From Tepidiforma sp. (GTDB lineage: Bacteria > Chloroflexota > Dehalococcoidia > Tepidiformales > Tepidiformaceae), in the NCBI RefSeq assembly GCF_026003995.1, contig NZ_BPIG01000002.1, positions 744,001-808,000 of the forward strand: 64,000 nucleotides of DNA, read 5' to 3'. Below the pieces are notes generated by a model. That model saw only the letters and a program-made list of their open reading frames with translations, was not told where the DNA came from and did not search any database. Numbering within the stretch: position 1 is the stretch's first letter; every line of letters starts with the position of its first letter. This document shows, in pieces, positions 18,193-26,764 of the stretch. The translations under genes and the position numbers were made by a program.

Positions 18193-18792
18193 CTACCCGG
18201 CCGCGCGCTGCCGCCGGGAGATCGTGATGGCCGGTTCGCGCAGGTAGTACGGCTCCGCGCCCGCCTGCAGCCGGCCTTCCCGGGCCGCCGGGGCCAGCCG
18301 CTCCAGCAGCGCCGCCGCCCGTTCGCGCGGTCCGATCTCGATGCCCCCCCGCGCCCCGGCGCCCTCTCCCGCCAGCAGCTCGCCCGCCGGTAGCTCGGCC
18401 GTCAGCACGATGTCGCCCGCCGGTCTTCCGCCGGCCCACCGCTGCAGCCCGAATTCGCCCCGCCCCGCCGGGTGGATCGCCGTCACGGACTCCTTGCCGG
18501 CAGCCAGGGCGACCGCCTCGAACGTCCGCACCCCGAAGAGTGGCGCCCCCGTCGCCAGCGAGAGCCCCTGCGCGGTTGCAATCCCCACGCGCAGCCCGGC
18601 GTACGAGCCCGGGCCGGTCACGATGATGATGCCCGCCGGCCGCTCGCCCCGCAGCAGCGCCTCGATCGCCGAGAGCAGCCCGGTCGTGTGCGTCCGCTCC
18701 TCCTCCGCGACCGTGACCGCGCGCTCGCCATCGCGGTCCACGCCGACGGCGAACCGGTCCGATGCCGTGTCGATGACGAGGATCGCGCTCAC
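18193..18792 (-). CDS. tsaB: tRNA threonylcarbamoyladenosine synthesis protein TsaB
   Basis: ASKHA-fold protein of 199 residues that forms the TsaB-TsaD-TsaE complex needed for t6A37 in tRNAs. It starts [15 protein letters not shown], has the conserved [20 protein letters not shown] near residue 70, and ends with YYLREPAI. The GTG start overlaps the tsaE stop by four bases. TsaD is not in the window. The RimI acetyltransferase often fused or linked to tsaB is also absent here. Confidence 0.92.
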   Translation of the reverse strand: MSAILVIDTASDRFAVGVDRDGERAVTVAEEERTHTTGLLSAIEALLRGERPAGIIIVTGPGSYAGLRVGIATAQGLSLATGAPLFGVRTFEAVALAAGKESVTAIHPAGRGEFGLQRWAGGRPAGDIVLTAELPAGELLAGEGAGARGGIEIGPRERAAALLERLAPAAREGRLQAGAEPYYLREPAITISRRQRAAG

Positions 18793-19265
18793 GCTGCCCT
18801 GAGCGCCTCGACGAGTTCTCGCCCGCGCGCGCCCCGCGCGATGAACCGCAGCCGGCGCGTCCGCGGCCCCTGCTCGCCCGGCCGCAGCTCCACGATCAGG
18901 CCGTCCCCGGGCAGCAGCTCCGCCCCGCGCTCCGGCCACTCGATCACCAGCACGCCCTTCTCCGCATAGTCCCACAGCCCGAGCTCGTCCAGCTCCTCCA
19001 CGTCCTCGATCCGGTAGAGGTCAACGTGGTACAGCACTTCCCGCCCGGCGTACTCGTTCATCAGCACGAACGACGGGCTGTTCACCTGCCCGCGGCAGCC
19101 CAGCCCCCGCCCGATCCCCTGCGTCAGGCACGTCTTGCCGCTGCCGAGGTCGCCGCTGAGCAGCACGACGTCGCCCCGCCGGAGCTCCCGCCCCAGCCGT
19201 TCGCCGAGCGCCCGCGTCTCCTCTTCGCTCGATGACGCCAGTTCGATCGCCAGCTCGTCCGACAT
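18789..19265 (-). CDS. tsaE: tRNA threonylcarbamoyladenosine ATPase TsaE
   Basis: P-loop ATPase of 158 residues that drives the t6A complex. The Walker A motif GDLGSGKTCLTQ lies near residue 40, followed by NSPSFVLMNEY and the Asp of YHVDLYRIED near residue 83. It is the first gene of the four-gene tsaE-tsaB-ndk-LOG operon. A TATACT box lies six bases before the ATG with no ribosome site, so this operon probably starts with a leaderless message. Confidence 0.93.
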   Translation of the reverse strand: MSDELAIELASSSEEETRALGERLGRELRRGDVVLLSGDLGSGKTCLTQGIGRGLGCRGQVNSPSFVLMNEYAGREVLYHVDLYRIEDVEELDELGLWDYAEKGVLVIEWPERGAELLPGDGLIVELRPGEQGPRTRRLRFIARGARGRELVEALRAA

Positions 19266-19271
19266 ACGCCC

Positions 19272-19277
19272 AGTATA
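19272..19277 (-). promoter_or_regulatory. -10 box of a probable leaderless promoter for tsaE
   Basis: On the minus strand TATACT is followed by six bases and the ATG of tsaE at 19265. It is a strong match to the TATAAT consensus, and its position puts the transcript start on the start codon. No good -35 is seen. Confidence 0.55.
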
Positions 19278-19352
19278 GGCAGCCCCGCGCTAACGCCCTA
19301 TTCCGCCTCCGATACCATCACACGGCCCAATTGCGCAACCTCATACCTGCGA

Positions 19353-19381
19353 TTGACCAGTAGGTAGCCGGTGGCTAACTT
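19353..19381 (+). promoter_or_regulatory. Sigma70-type promoter for the XRE regulator gene
   Basis: TTGACC at 19353-19358 and TAACTT at 19376-19381 are separated by 17 bases. The 188-base divergent region it lies in is visibly less GC-rich than its surroundings. The start codon at 19454 is about 65 bases downstream of the predicted transcription start. Confidence 0.6.
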
Positions 19382-19453
19382 GTCCTTGCAATCGCCTCGG
19401 CCAGCGTCCGCGGCGCCCCCAATCTCACCGTCCCTACACGGAGTCCCGCAGGC

Positions 19454-19837
19454 ATGATGAGAACCCCGACCGAAACCGGTAAGCCCCCCGTGTCCGCCTC
19501 ACTGGGCAGCCGCATCCGCGCCGCCCGCCGCGATGCCGGCATGAGCCAGGGCCAGCTCGCCCAGGCTCTCAACACCACCCAGAGCGCCATCTCCCTCTAC
19601 GAAGCCGGCCAGCGCTCCGTCGGCATCGATATGCTCCTCAACGTCGCCCGCATCCTCAACCGCCCGCTCCACTACTTCCTCGGCGACGACGGCGAAATGC
19701 TCTACGTCAAGGACAGCGAAATCGCCAACCTCATCCAGGAGCTCGAGCGGCATCCGGAGGACCTCCCCGAGCTGCTCCAGTACTGGAACTTCCTCCGCTG
19801 GCGCCGCATGTCCAGCAACGGCGCCGGCCGCCACTGA
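19454..19837 (+). CDS. XRE-family helix-turn-helix regulator
   Basis: DNA-binding protein of 127 residues. The Cro/C1-type HTH covers about residues 15-75: RIRAARRDAGMSQGQLAQAL, TTQSAISLYEAGQRSV, LLNVARILNRPLHYFLG. A short acidic C-terminal region rich in Leu and Glu follows (LIQELERHPEDLPELLQYW). No sensory domain is present. Two adjacent ATG codons open the gene; the first has GGAG upstream. It has its own promoter and a terminator, so it is a single-gene unit. Its targets are unknown; it may regulate itself or the divergent tsaE operon. Confidence 0.88.
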   Translation: MMRTPTETGKPPVSASLGSRIRAARRDAGMSQGQLAQALNTTQSAISLYEAGQRSVGIDMLLNVARILNRPLHYFLGDDGEMLYVKDSEIANLIQELERHPEDLPELLQYWNFLRWRRMSSNGAGRH

Positions 19838-19864
19838 CCTCCGCGCGATCCGCGCTGCCGCAGC

Positions 19865-19896
19865 AGCCGGGCTCCAGCAGCCCGGCTGTTCCATTT
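19865..19896 (+). terminator. Hairpin terminator after the XRE gene
   Basis: An 8-bp stem AGCCGGGC/GCCCGGCT with a 7-base loop is followed by a T-containing stretch (GTTCCATTT), 28 bases past the regulator's stop. Confidence 0.65.
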
Positions 19897-19923
19897 CACC
19901 GGACACCATCCCGAGGCTCTCCG

Positions 19924-20613
19924 ATGCGCCGCCTCTGTGACCCCGCCGATGCCCGCCGCCTCCTCAACCCCGGCCCCGTCGGCATCATCACCACCGCCTG
20001 GCGCGGCAACGTCAACGCCGCCCCCGTCGCCTGGATGACGCCCCTCTCCATCGACCCGCCCCGCATCGGCGCCGCCATCGCCCCCGAGCGCCACACCGCC
20101 ACCATGATCCGCTTCAGCGGTGCCTTCGCCATCAACATCCCGGGGCCGGCGCTCCTCAAGCACACCGCCTTCCTCGGGTCCCTCTCCGGCCTCGAAACGA
20201 ACAAGCTCGAGGCCGCCGGCCTCGAAACGTTCCGTCCCCTCCTCATCGACGCGCCCCTCATCGAAGGCTGCCTCGCCTGGATCGAATGCCTCGTCGAAGA
20301 CGCCATCAAAATCGGCGACCACACCCTCTTCGTCGCCGACCCCGTCAAAGTCCAGGCCGACGATGAAGCCTACGCCGGCCGCTGGCTCCTCCAGTCCCGC
20401 GAAAAGTCCCCCCTCACCTACATCGGCGGCCGCCACTACGCCGTCATCGGCGACCTCCTCGAAGCCGCCATCACCGTCGACGAACACGGCGCCCTCGTGA
20501 CCGAGACCCCCGAAGAGCGCGAAGCCCGCCTCGAGCGCGAAGCCCGCGAGGCCGAACTCCGCCGCCTCGAAGGCGACGAAGGCTACCGCCAGCGCCTCCA
20601 GCGCGAATCCTGA
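19924..20613 (+). CDS. Flavin reductase-like FMN-binding protein
   Basis: Protein of 229 residues with the FMN-binding split barrel of the flavin reductase-like family. GPVGIITTAWRGNVNAAPVAWMTPLS covers the opening strands, ERHTATMIRFSGAFAINIPG the central part, and IGDHTLFVADPVKV a late strand. A charged helical tail (about 35 residues, rich in Glu and Arg) follows the barrel. The family passes electrons to or from flavin; the partner is not visible. GAGG lies just before the ATG. Confidence 0.85.
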   Translation: MRRLCDPADARRLLNPGPVGIITTAWRGNVNAAPVAWMTPLSIDPPRIGAAIAPERHTATMIRFSGAFAINIPGPALLKHTAFLGSLSGLETNKLEAAGLETFRPLLIDAPLIEGCLAWIECLVEDAIKIGDHTLFVADPVKVQADDEAYAGRWLLQSREKSPLTYIGGRHYAVIGDLLEAAITVDEHGALVTETPEEREARLEREAREAELRRLEGDEGYRQRLQRES

Positions 20614-20642
20614 TTCGGCCCGTCCCACCCGGCGCACGGAAA

Positions 20643-20672
20643 ACGGGGCCGGTCCATTTGGACCGGCCCCGT
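20643..20672. terminator. Bidirectional hairpin terminator
   Basis: A 13-bp perfect stem (ACGGGGCCGGTCC with GGACCGGCCCCGT) around an ATTT loop lies between the convergent flavin reductase and citrate synthase genes, with short A and T runs on its flanks. Confidence 0.8.
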
Positions 20673-20701
20673 CGTCCCCAGCGTGCTCCCGCAGGCCCGC
20701 G

Positions 20702-21835
20702 CTACCGCTGCTCGAGCGGTACGTACGGCCGCAGGTCCGCGCCTTCGTACAGCGCGTTCGGCCGCACCAGCCGGTTGTCCGCGTACTGCTCCAGCAGGTG
20801 CGCCGTCCAGCCCGCGATGCGCGACATCGCGAAAATCGGCGTGTACAGGTCGCTCGGAATGCCCAGCATCTTGTAGACCGACGCGCTGAAGAAGTCGACG
20901 TTCGGGTAGAGCGGCTTCCCCTCCAGCTTCTTCGCGAGGTAGTCCCGCAGCTTCAGCGAGAGGTCGAAGTACTTCCGGTCCGGCGACGTCTCCGCCAGCT
21001 TGTGCCCGAGCTGCTCGAGGATGATCGCCCGCGGGTCCGTCGTCTTGTACACCCGGTGGCCGATGCCCATCACCCGCTCGCCCCGCGCCAGCAGGTCGTC
21101 CACGTACGCCGGGATGTTCTCCTCTGTCCCGATCGCCTCGAGCGTCCGGTAGACCGCCTCGTTCGCGCCGCCGTGCAGCGGCCCCTTCAGCGTCCCGATC
21201 GCCGACGCGATCGCCGAGTACATGTCGCTCAGCGTCGAAGCCGTCACCAGCGCCGAGAACGTCGAGGCGTTCATCTCGTGCTCGGCGTGCAGGATCATCG
21301 CCACGTCGAAGACCCGCGCCTCGAGCTCGTTCGGCTCCTCGCCCTTCAGCATCCAGAGGAAGTTCGCCGCATGCCCGAGGTCGTCCCGCGGCGGCACCGG
21401 CTCCAGCCCCTGCCGCAGCCGGTGGAAGTTCGCCAGCACCGTCGGCATCCGCGCCGTCAGCAGCGCCGCCGTCTTCTTCAGCTGCTCCTGCGAAAGGTCG
21501 CTCGATTTCGGGTCGAGCGCCCCCGCGATGATCACCGAGATCTCCAGCGCCCGCATCGGCCGGATTTTCCCGACGATCTCCCGCTGCACCCGCGAGTTCA
21601 GGTCCGAAAGCGGCCGCTCCCGGCGCAGGTACGCCTTCAGCTGCTCCAGCTCGGCCTTCGTCGGCAGCCGCAGGTTCCACAGCAGGAACGCCGTCTCTTC
21701 GAACGTCGAGTGCTCCGCCAGGTCGAAGATGTTGTACCCGGCGTAGATCAGCTCGCCCTTCTGGCCGTCGATTCGGCACAGCTTCGTCGCTGTGACGTTG
21801 ACGCCTTCCAGCCCCCGTGCGATGACTTCGGTCAC
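20702..21835 (-). CDS. Citrate synthase (citrate / 2-methylcitrate type)
   Basis: Condenses acetyl-CoA (or propionyl-CoA) with oxaloacetate. The 377-residue length fits the short type II-related dimeric class. Conserved segments include GELIYAGYNIFDLAE near residue 25, the His of LHAEHEMNASTF near 185, GGANEAVYRTLEAIG, the second His in MGIGHRVYKTTDPRA near 260, and PNVDFFSASVYKMLG with the catalytic Asp. I chose the GTG at 21835 because GGGAG lies seven to eight bases upstream; an earlier in-frame ATG has no ribosome site. Whether it serves the TCA or methylcitrate cycle cannot be told without prpB/prpD neighbours. Confidence 0.9.
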   Translation of the reverse strand: MTEVIARGLEGVNVTATKLCRIDGQKGELIYAGYNIFDLAEHSTFEETAFLLWNLRLPTKAELEQLKAYLRRERPLSDLNSRVQREIVGKIRPMRALEISVIIAGALDPKSSDLSQEQLKKTAALLTARMPTVLANFHRLRQGLEPVPPRDDLGHAANFLWMLKGEEPNELEARVFDVAMILHAEHEMNASTFSALVTASTLSDMYSAIASAIGTLKGPLHGGANEAVYRTLEAIGTEENIPAYVDDLLARGERVMGIGHRVYKTTDPRAIILEQLGHKLAETSPDRKYFDLSLKLRDYLAKKLEGKPLYPNVDFFSASVYKMLGIPSDLYTPIFAMSRIAGWTAHLLEQYADNRLVRPNALYEGADLRPYVPLEQR

Positions 21836-21865
21836 GTGCCTACTCCCTCGCCGCGGAACCCGCGG

Positions 21866-21877
21866 ATTGTATACAAG
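21866..21877. promoter_or_regulatory. TTGTATACAA palindrome upstream of citrate synthase
   Basis: A perfect 10-bp palindrome in otherwise GC-rich DNA, 31 bases before the citrate synthase start. It also contains a possible minus-strand -10 (TACAAT). Its TnGTnnACnA layout is like operators of GntR/FadR-type regulators. Operator function is inferred. Confidence 0.4.
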
Positions 21878-21936
21878 CCGTTGCCCCACGATCCTACCAC
21901 GCCCGCGCCCGCCCGTGCGTGATCGCCCCCGCCCGG

Positions 21937-23670
21937 CTAGTGATACTTCGCGGCCAGCGGCAGCCGCCGGTCCCGCCCGAACGCCCGCGGCGTGATCTTC
22001 ACGCCCGGCGCCGCCTGCCGCCGCTTGTACTCGTTCCGGTCCACCATCCGCACCACCCGCTCCACCGTCGCCCGCTCGAACCCCATCGCGACGATCTCAT
22101 CCACCGTCCGGTCGTCCTCCACGTACGCCTCGAGGATCGGGTCCAGCACCTCGTACGGCGGCAGCGAATCCTGGTCCAGCTGCCCGGGCCGCAGCTCCGC
22201 GCTCGGCGGCTTCGTAATCGAACGCTCCGGGATCCACGGCCGCCCGGCCTGCGCATTCCGCCACCGCGCCAGCCGGTACACCAGCGTCTTCGGCACGTCT
22301 TTCAGCACCGCGTAGCCGCCCGCCATGTCCCCGTAGAGCGTCGCGTACCCCGTCGCCATCTCGCTCTTGTTCCCCGTCGTGAGCACGATCGCCCCGGTCC
22401 GGTTCGAAATCGTCATCAGCACGTTGCCGCGCTGCCGCGCCTGCAGGTTCTCCTCCGCCGTCCCCGGCTCGCCGCCCTCGAACACCTCCGCCATCATCTC
22501 CAGCATCGCCGCATGCGCCGGCTCGATCGGGATGGTCAGGAACCGGATACCGAGGTTCGCCGCCAGCTCCCGCGCGTCCTCCTTGCTGTGCTCGCTCGAA
22601 TACCGGCTCGGCATCGACACGCCGATGACGCGCTCTGCACCGATCGCGTCGACCGCGACCGCCGCCACGACCGCCGAATCGATCCCGCCCGAAAGCCCGA
22701 TGATCGCCTCCCGGAACCCCGTCTTCCCGAGGTAATCCCGCGTCGCCAGCACCAGCGCCGACCACACCTCCTCCTCCTCGCTCATCAGCGGCGCCACCGG
22801 CCCGCCCGCCCGCGCGGGCTCCCGGCTCGTCTCCAGCCCGAACCCGACGTCGACCGTCACCGCCCCCGTGACCCAGTCCCGCGCCCGCAGCTCCACCCGC
22901 CGCCGCGGGTCGTGCAGCCGCCGCTGCGCCACCTCGTCGAGGTCGACGTCCACCACCAGCAGCTCTTCCGCGAACTGCCGCCCCCGCGCGACGACCCGCC
23001 CCTCCGCATCCACGACCACCGACGCGCCGTCGAACACCAGCTCGTCCTGCCCGCCGACCGCGTTAAGGTACGCCACCGCAATCCCGTTGTCCGCCGCCCG
23101 CGTCGCCAGCATCCGCTCCCGCTCCCGCGCCTTCCCCCGGTGGTACGGCGACGCGTTGATGTTCACGCAGAGCTCCGCCCCGGCCAGCGCCATCGCATCG
23201 AGCGGCGCCCCGGGATACCAGATGTCCTCGCAGATGCTCACTCCGAAACGCACCCCGCCCGCCCGGTACACCGCCGTCCGCCGCCCGGCCCGGAAGTACC
23301 GTTCCTCATCGAACACGCCGTAGTTCGGCAGCCGCTGCTTCTCGTACGTATCCACCCACCGCCCGTCCGCGAACACCGCCGCCGCGTTGTAGGCGTCGTC
23401 GTCCCGCCAGTCGACGAACCCGACCACCGCCGCCATCCCCCGCGTCGCCTCCGCCAGCGCCGCCGTCGCCTCGCGCGATGCCTCGCAGAACGCCCGCCGC
23501 AGCAGCAGGTCCTCCGGCGGGTAGCCCGTCACCGCCAGCTCCGGGAACGCGGCGATGTCGCAGCCCGCAGCCCGCGCCGCGCCGAGGAACTCGCGGATCT
23601 TCCGCGTGTTCCCCTCCAGGTCGCCGACCATCGTGTCGATCTGCGCCAGCCCAAGGCGCACCAGCCTCAT
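21937..23670 (-). CDS. nadE: Glutamine-dependent NAD+ synthetase
   Basis: Makes NAD from nicotinic acid adenine dinucleotide, ATP and glutamine. The protein has 577 residues. The N-terminal nitrilase-type glutaminase shows its Glu in AFPELAVTGYPPED, Lys in YEKQRLPNYGVFDE and Cys in SICEDIWYPG. The synthetase domain starts near residue 285 with the PP-loop GLSGGIDSAVV near 310. ATG 23670 has GAGGAGG upstream, and TATACT about 20 bases before the start is a likely -10. The small zinc-ribbon gene is divergent. Confidence 0.94.
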   Translation of the reverse strand: MRLVRLGLAQIDTMVGDLEGNTRKIREFLGAARAAGCDIAAFPELAVTGYPPEDLLLRRAFCEASREATAALAEATRGMAAVVGFVDWRDDDAYNAAAVFADGRWVDTYEKQRLPNYGVFDEERYFRAGRRTAVYRAGGVRFGVSICEDIWYPGAPLDAMALAGAELCVNINASPYHRGKARERERMLATRAADNGIAVAYLNAVGGQDELVFDGASVVVDAEGRVVARGRQFAEELLVVDVDLDEVAQRRLHDPRRRVELRARDWVTGAVTVDVGFGLETSREPARAGGPVAPLMSEEEEVWSALVLATRDYLGKTGFREAIIGLSGGIDSAVVAAVAVDAIGAERVIGVSMPSRYSSEHSKEDARELAANLGIRFLTIPIEPAHAAMLEMMAEVFEGGEPGTAEENLQARQRGNVLMTISNRTGAIVLTTGNKSEMATGYATLYGDMAGGYAVLKDVPKTLVYRLARWRNAQAGRPWIPERSITKPPSAELRPGQLDQDSLPPYEVLDPILEAYVEDDRTVDEIVAMGFERATVERVVRMVDRNEYKRRQAAPGVKITPRAFGRDRRLPLAAKYH

Positions 23671-23688
23671 CGTCGCCTCCTCGCCGCG

Positions 23689-23694
23689 AGTATA
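23689..23694 (-). promoter_or_regulatory. -10 box for nadE
   Basis: TATACT on the minus strand lies 18 bases before the nadE ATG, leaving room for the AGGAGG ribosome site. The -35 region is not convincing. Confidence 0.4.
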
Positions 23695-23806
23695 GGCCCC
23701 GCCCGCCCCAGCGGCCTCCCTCAGGGTTTCGCCTAGGCATCTCACCCGATTCCCGCGCCGCCCGCCGTCTGCCATCCTCCCCTCGGCGGGGTTTCGAGGT
23801 AGGGAG

Positions 23807-24010
23807 ATGACTCGAAGCACCACATCCTTTAGCCCCTGCCCGCTCTGCGGGCGCCATACCCGCGCGCACTCGCGCATCCTCATCGCCGACGTCGAACCCG
23901 TCGGCGCCAGGAAGACCAGCTACGCGACCGTGACGACCGTGATTTGTCGAGATTGCGCGTTCGCCATGGTCCTCCGCTCCGAGGCCGCCGCGCTGCGCCG
24001 CGCCAGCTAG
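23807..24010 (+). CDS. Small zinc-ribbon-like protein
   Basis: Protein of 67 residues with two CxxC pairs, CPLCGRH near residue 11 and CRDC near 48, set 36 residues apart as in a zinc ribbon. The rest is polar with no membrane segment. GGTAGGGAG lies directly before the ATG, and a strong hairpin follows the stop. Base composition here is less C-skewed than in the neighbours. I do not recognise the family. It could bind nucleic acid or a protein partner. Confidence 0.6.
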   Translation: MTRSTTSFSPCPLCGRHTRAHSRILIADVEPVGARKTSYATVTTVICRDCAFAMVLRSEAAALRRAS

Positions 24011-24028
24011 TCCCGGTTCTCCGCCCAT

Positions 24029-24060
24029 GCCGCCGGCCCCCGGTTTCGAGGGCCGGCGGC
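24029..24060 (+). terminator. Hairpin terminator after the zinc-ribbon gene
   Basis: An 11-bp perfect stem (GCCGCCGGCCC with GGGCCGGCGGC) and a 10-base loop lie 19 bases past the stop codon and before the glgC leader. Confidence 0.65.
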
Positions 24061-24116
24061 GCCGTCTAGAATGAGCCCATCCCCACGAGCGCGCGCCAGG
24101 CGGCAGGAGGCAGCCC

Positions 24117-25406
24117 ATGAACGACGTCCTCGCGATGATCCTCGCAGGCGGACAGGGCGACCGCCTCTCCATCCTCTCCGAACAGCGCGCCAAGCCCGCC
24201 GTCGTCTTCGGCGGCAACTACCGCATCATCGATTTCGTCCTCTCCAACTGCGCCAACAGCGATATCTCCAAGCTCGCCGTCCTCACTCAGTACCGCCCCC
24301 GCTCCCTCTTCAACCACCTCGGCGCCGGCCGCCCCTGGGGCTACGACACCCCCGAAGGCGGCATCCAGATCCTCCAGCCCTACCTCGGCAAAGCTGATGC
24401 CGACTGGTACCAGGGCACCGCCGACGCCGTCTACCAGAACCTCTACGTCATCGAAGAATCCCGCGTCCGCGAAGTCCTCATCCTCGCCGGCGACCACATC
24501 TACCTCACCTCCTACCGCAACCTCATCGCTTACCACCGCTCCCAGGGCGCCGATGCCACCGTCGCCGTCTATAGCGTCCCCCGCAGCGAAGCCCACCGCT
24601 TCGGCGTCCTCGAACTCGACTCCACCGGCCGCGTCATCGACTTCCAGGAGAAGCCCAAAGAACCCCGCGGCTCCTGGGTCTCCATGGGCATCTACGTCTT
24701 CAACAAAGACGTCCTCGTCGAACAGCTCCAGGCCGACGCCGACCTCGGCGAAGCCAGCTCCCACGACTTCGGCAAGGACATCATCCCCCGCATGTACCAG
24801 ACCCACCGCGTCTTCGGCTACCAGTACCACGACTACTGGCGCGATGTCGGCACCATCGAATCCTACTGGGCCGCCCACATGGACCTCCTCCAGCCCAACC
24901 CGCCGCTCGACCTCGAAGACCCGGACCTCAAGCTCCGCACCGCCGGCTCCATCCCCCCGCCCGCCCGCTTCGGCGCCAGCGCCCGCGTCACCGAATCCCT
25001 CATCTCCCCCTCCGCCCGCATCGATGGCGAGGTCTACCGCTCCGTCATCTCCCCCGGCGTCGTCATCGAACCCGGCGCCGTCGTCCGCGAATCCATCATC
25101 CAGCACCGCTGCGTCATCCGCTCCGGCGCCGTCATCGACCGCTGCATCCTCGATAAGGAAGTGAACGTCGGCGCCGGCTGCATCATCGGCACGGGCGACC
25201 CCAACATCCCCAACTTCGAACGTCCCGACATCGTCAACACCGGCATCTCCATCATCGGCAAGCGCGCCACCATCCCCCCGGGCCTCCGCATCGGCCGCAA
25301 CGTCGTCGTCGGCCCCGGCGTCCACGAAGAGCTCGCCGACCGCGACGAACTCGAATCCGGCGCCTCCGTCCACCCGACCCACATCCCCCTCCACCTCTTC
25401 GTCTGA
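24117..25406 (+). CDS. glgC: Glucose-1-phosphate adenylyltransferase GlgC
   Basis: Makes ADP-glucose from ATP and glucose-1-phosphate, the committed step of bacterial glycogen synthesis. The protein has 429 residues. The nucleotidyltransferase opens AMILAGGQGDRLSILSEQRAKP, with FGGNYRIIDFVLSN near residue 40, YQGTADAVYQN near 100 and the sugar-phosphate site FQEKPKEP near 180. A C-terminal left-handed beta-helix spans about 290-429. AGGAGG precedes the ATG at good spacing. The stop overlaps the start of the DUF2203 gene by one base. It supplies the precursor for the glgB product's substrate, but is 18 kb away from glgB. Confidence 0.94.
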   Translation: MNDVLAMILAGGQGDRLSILSEQRAKPAVVFGGNYRIIDFVLSNCANSDISKLAVLTQYRPRSLFNHLGAGRPWGYDTPEGGIQILQPYLGKADADWYQGTADAVYQNLYVIEESRVREVLILAGDHIYLTSYRNLIAYHRSQGADATVAVYSVPRSEAHRFGVLELDSTGRVIDFQEKPKEPRGSWVSMGIYVFNKDVLVEQLQADADLGEASSHDFGKDIIPRMYQTHRVFGYQYHDYWRDVGTIESYWAAHMDLLQPNPPLDLEDPDLKLRTAGSIPPPARFGASARVTESLISPSARIDGEVYRSVISPGVVIEPGAVVRESIIQHRCVIRSGAVIDRCILDKEVNVGAGCIIGTGDPNIPNFERPDIVNTGISIIGKRATIPPGLRIGRNVVVGPGVHEELADRDELESGASVHPTHIPLHLFV

Positions 25407-25813
25407 TGGGCCCCGCTCCGCGCCTCTTCACCCTCGAAGAAGCCCGCGCTCTCCTGCCCTCCGTCGTCCCCGTGCTCGAACAGCTCCGGCAGGCCTACCT
25501 CGAACTCCGCGCCATCGAAGCTGCGCGCGCCGCCGCGGCCCGCGGCGCCACTGCCGACGGCCACGACCTCGCCGCGCCCTTCGCCACCGGCGAAGAAGTC
25601 GACCCCGCCGAATCCCTGCGCGACACCGTCCGCGCCGCCGTCCAGGCCCTCGAAGCGCAGGGCATCGAACTCAAAGACCCGGCCCGCGGCCTCATCGATT
25701 TCCCCCACCGTCGCGGCAGCCGCATCGTCTACCTCTGCTACCTCCTCGGCGAACCCACCATCAGCTGGTGGCACGAGCTCGACGCCGGCTTCGCCGGCCG
25801 TCAGCCGCTCTGA
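25406..25813 (+). CDS. DUF2203 family protein
   Basis: Protein of 135 residues belonging to the uncharacterised DUF2203 family. It starts RLFTLEEARALLPSVVPVL, has a helical, Ala/Arg-rich middle, and ends with the conserved block KDPARGLIDFPHRRGSRIVYLCYLLGE and WWHELDAGFAGRQPL. It is coupled to glgC through a TGATG overlap. No function is established, and no catalytic residues stand out apart from conserved Trp, His and Arg near the end. Confidence 0.85.
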   Translation: MGPAPRLFTLEEARALLPSVVPVLEQLRQAYLELRAIEAARAAAARGATADGHDLAAPFATGEEVDPAESLRDTVRAAVQALEAQGIELKDPARGLIDFPHRRGSRIVYLCYLLGEPTISWWHELDAGFAGRQPL

Positions 25814-25837
25814 CCCTTCCCCGCCGCGCCCTATAAT
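25810..25837 (+). promoter_or_regulatory. Promoter before the alpha/beta hydrolase gene
   Basis: A perfect TATAAT at 25832-25837 is preceded by CTGACC at 25810-25815 (four of six to the -35 consensus) with a 16-base spacer. The -35 lies in the end of the DUF2203 gene. Confidence 0.5.
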
Positions 25838-25867
25838 CCGCGCCAACCTCCCGCGGGAGCGCACGCC

Positions 25868-26716
25868 ATGTCCGCCGTCTTCCCCGTCCGCGACATCTTC
25901 GTCCAGGCCAACGGCCTCCGCCACCACCTCCTCGCCCGCGGCGCCCCCGGCGCTCCGGTCGTCCTCATGATCCACGGCCTCGCCGGCCAGGCGCACACCT
26001 TCGACGCCATCGCCAACGTCCTCGCCGCCCGCTACCACGTCTACTGCCTCGACGTCCGCGGCCGCGGCGAAACAGAGTGGGGCCCGCCCGACCAGTACAA
26101 CATCGACACCTACGTCGAAGACCTCGAAGCCGTCCGCGAAGCCCTCGGCCTCCAGCGCTTCGCCCTCGTCGGCACCTCGATGGGCGGCCTCATCGCCATG
26201 CAGTACGCCCCCCGCCACCCCGAGCGCGTCGCCGCCGCCGTTCTCAACGACGTCGGCCCCGAAATCGACCCCGCCGGCCTCCAGCGCATCCTCGCCTACG
26301 TCCAGGGCGCGCCGGAGATGTTCCCCGACCTCAAAGCCGTCGTCCGCTACTACCGCGAGCACTACGCTCCCATGCTCGCCCACCTCACCGAAGACCAGCT
26401 CGCCGAATTCGCCCGCTACAACGTCCGCCGCTCCGATGCCGGCGTCTACGTCTGGAAGATGGACCCCGCCGTCCGCACCGCCCCGCCCAAAGCGCCCGCC
26501 CTCGACCCGTGGGACGCCTACAAAGCCATGGAATGCCCCATCCTCATCATCCGCGGCGCCCAGAGCGACGTCCTCTCCGCCGAGACGGCCCGCAAGATGC
26601 TCGAGGCGAACCCCCGCGCCCGCCTCGTCGAAGTCCCCGGCGTCGGCCATGCCCCGCTCCTCATCGAGCCGGAGGCCCGCAAAGCGCTCGAATCCTTCCT
26701 CGCCGAGCACCGCTGA
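25868..26716 (+). CDS. Alpha/beta hydrolase
   Basis: Alpha/beta-fold hydrolase of 282 residues. The oxyanion-hole motif MIHGLAGQAHTFD lies near residue 38, the nucleophile Ser in LVGTSMGGLIAMQYA near 107, the acid Asp in GAQSDVLSAETA near 235 and the His in VPGVGHAPLLIEPEA near 262. This layout fits C-C bond hydrolases, haloperoxidase-like or lactone hydrolases; the substrate is unknown. GGGAG lies upstream of the ATG. It directly precedes the tryptophan leader but has its own promoter. Confidence 0.9.
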   Translation: MSAVFPVRDIFVQANGLRHHLLARGAPGAPVVLMIHGLAGQAHTFDAIANVLAARYHVYCLDVRGRGETEWGPPDQYNIDTYVEDLEAVREALGLQRFALVGTSMGGLIAMQYAPRHPERVAAAVLNDVGPEIDPAGLQRILAYVQGAPEMFPDLKAVVRYYREHYAPMLAHLTEDQLAEFARYNVRRSDAGVYVWKMDPAVRTAPPKAPALDPWDAYKAMECPILIIRGAQSDVLSAETARKMLEANPRARLVEVPGVGHAPLLIEPEARKALESFLAEHR

Positions 26717-26728
26717 ACCGTTCGCCCA

Positions 26729-26758
26729 TTGACACGCCCCCGGCGCGCGCCCTACCTT
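26729..26758 (+). promoter_or_regulatory. Sigma70 promoter of the tryptophan operon
   Basis: A perfect -35 TTGACA at 26729-26734 is followed, after 18 bases, by TACCTT at 26753-26758. The predicted start near 26765 begins the T-box leader. Confidence 0.75.
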
Positions 26759-26764
26759 GAGCCC

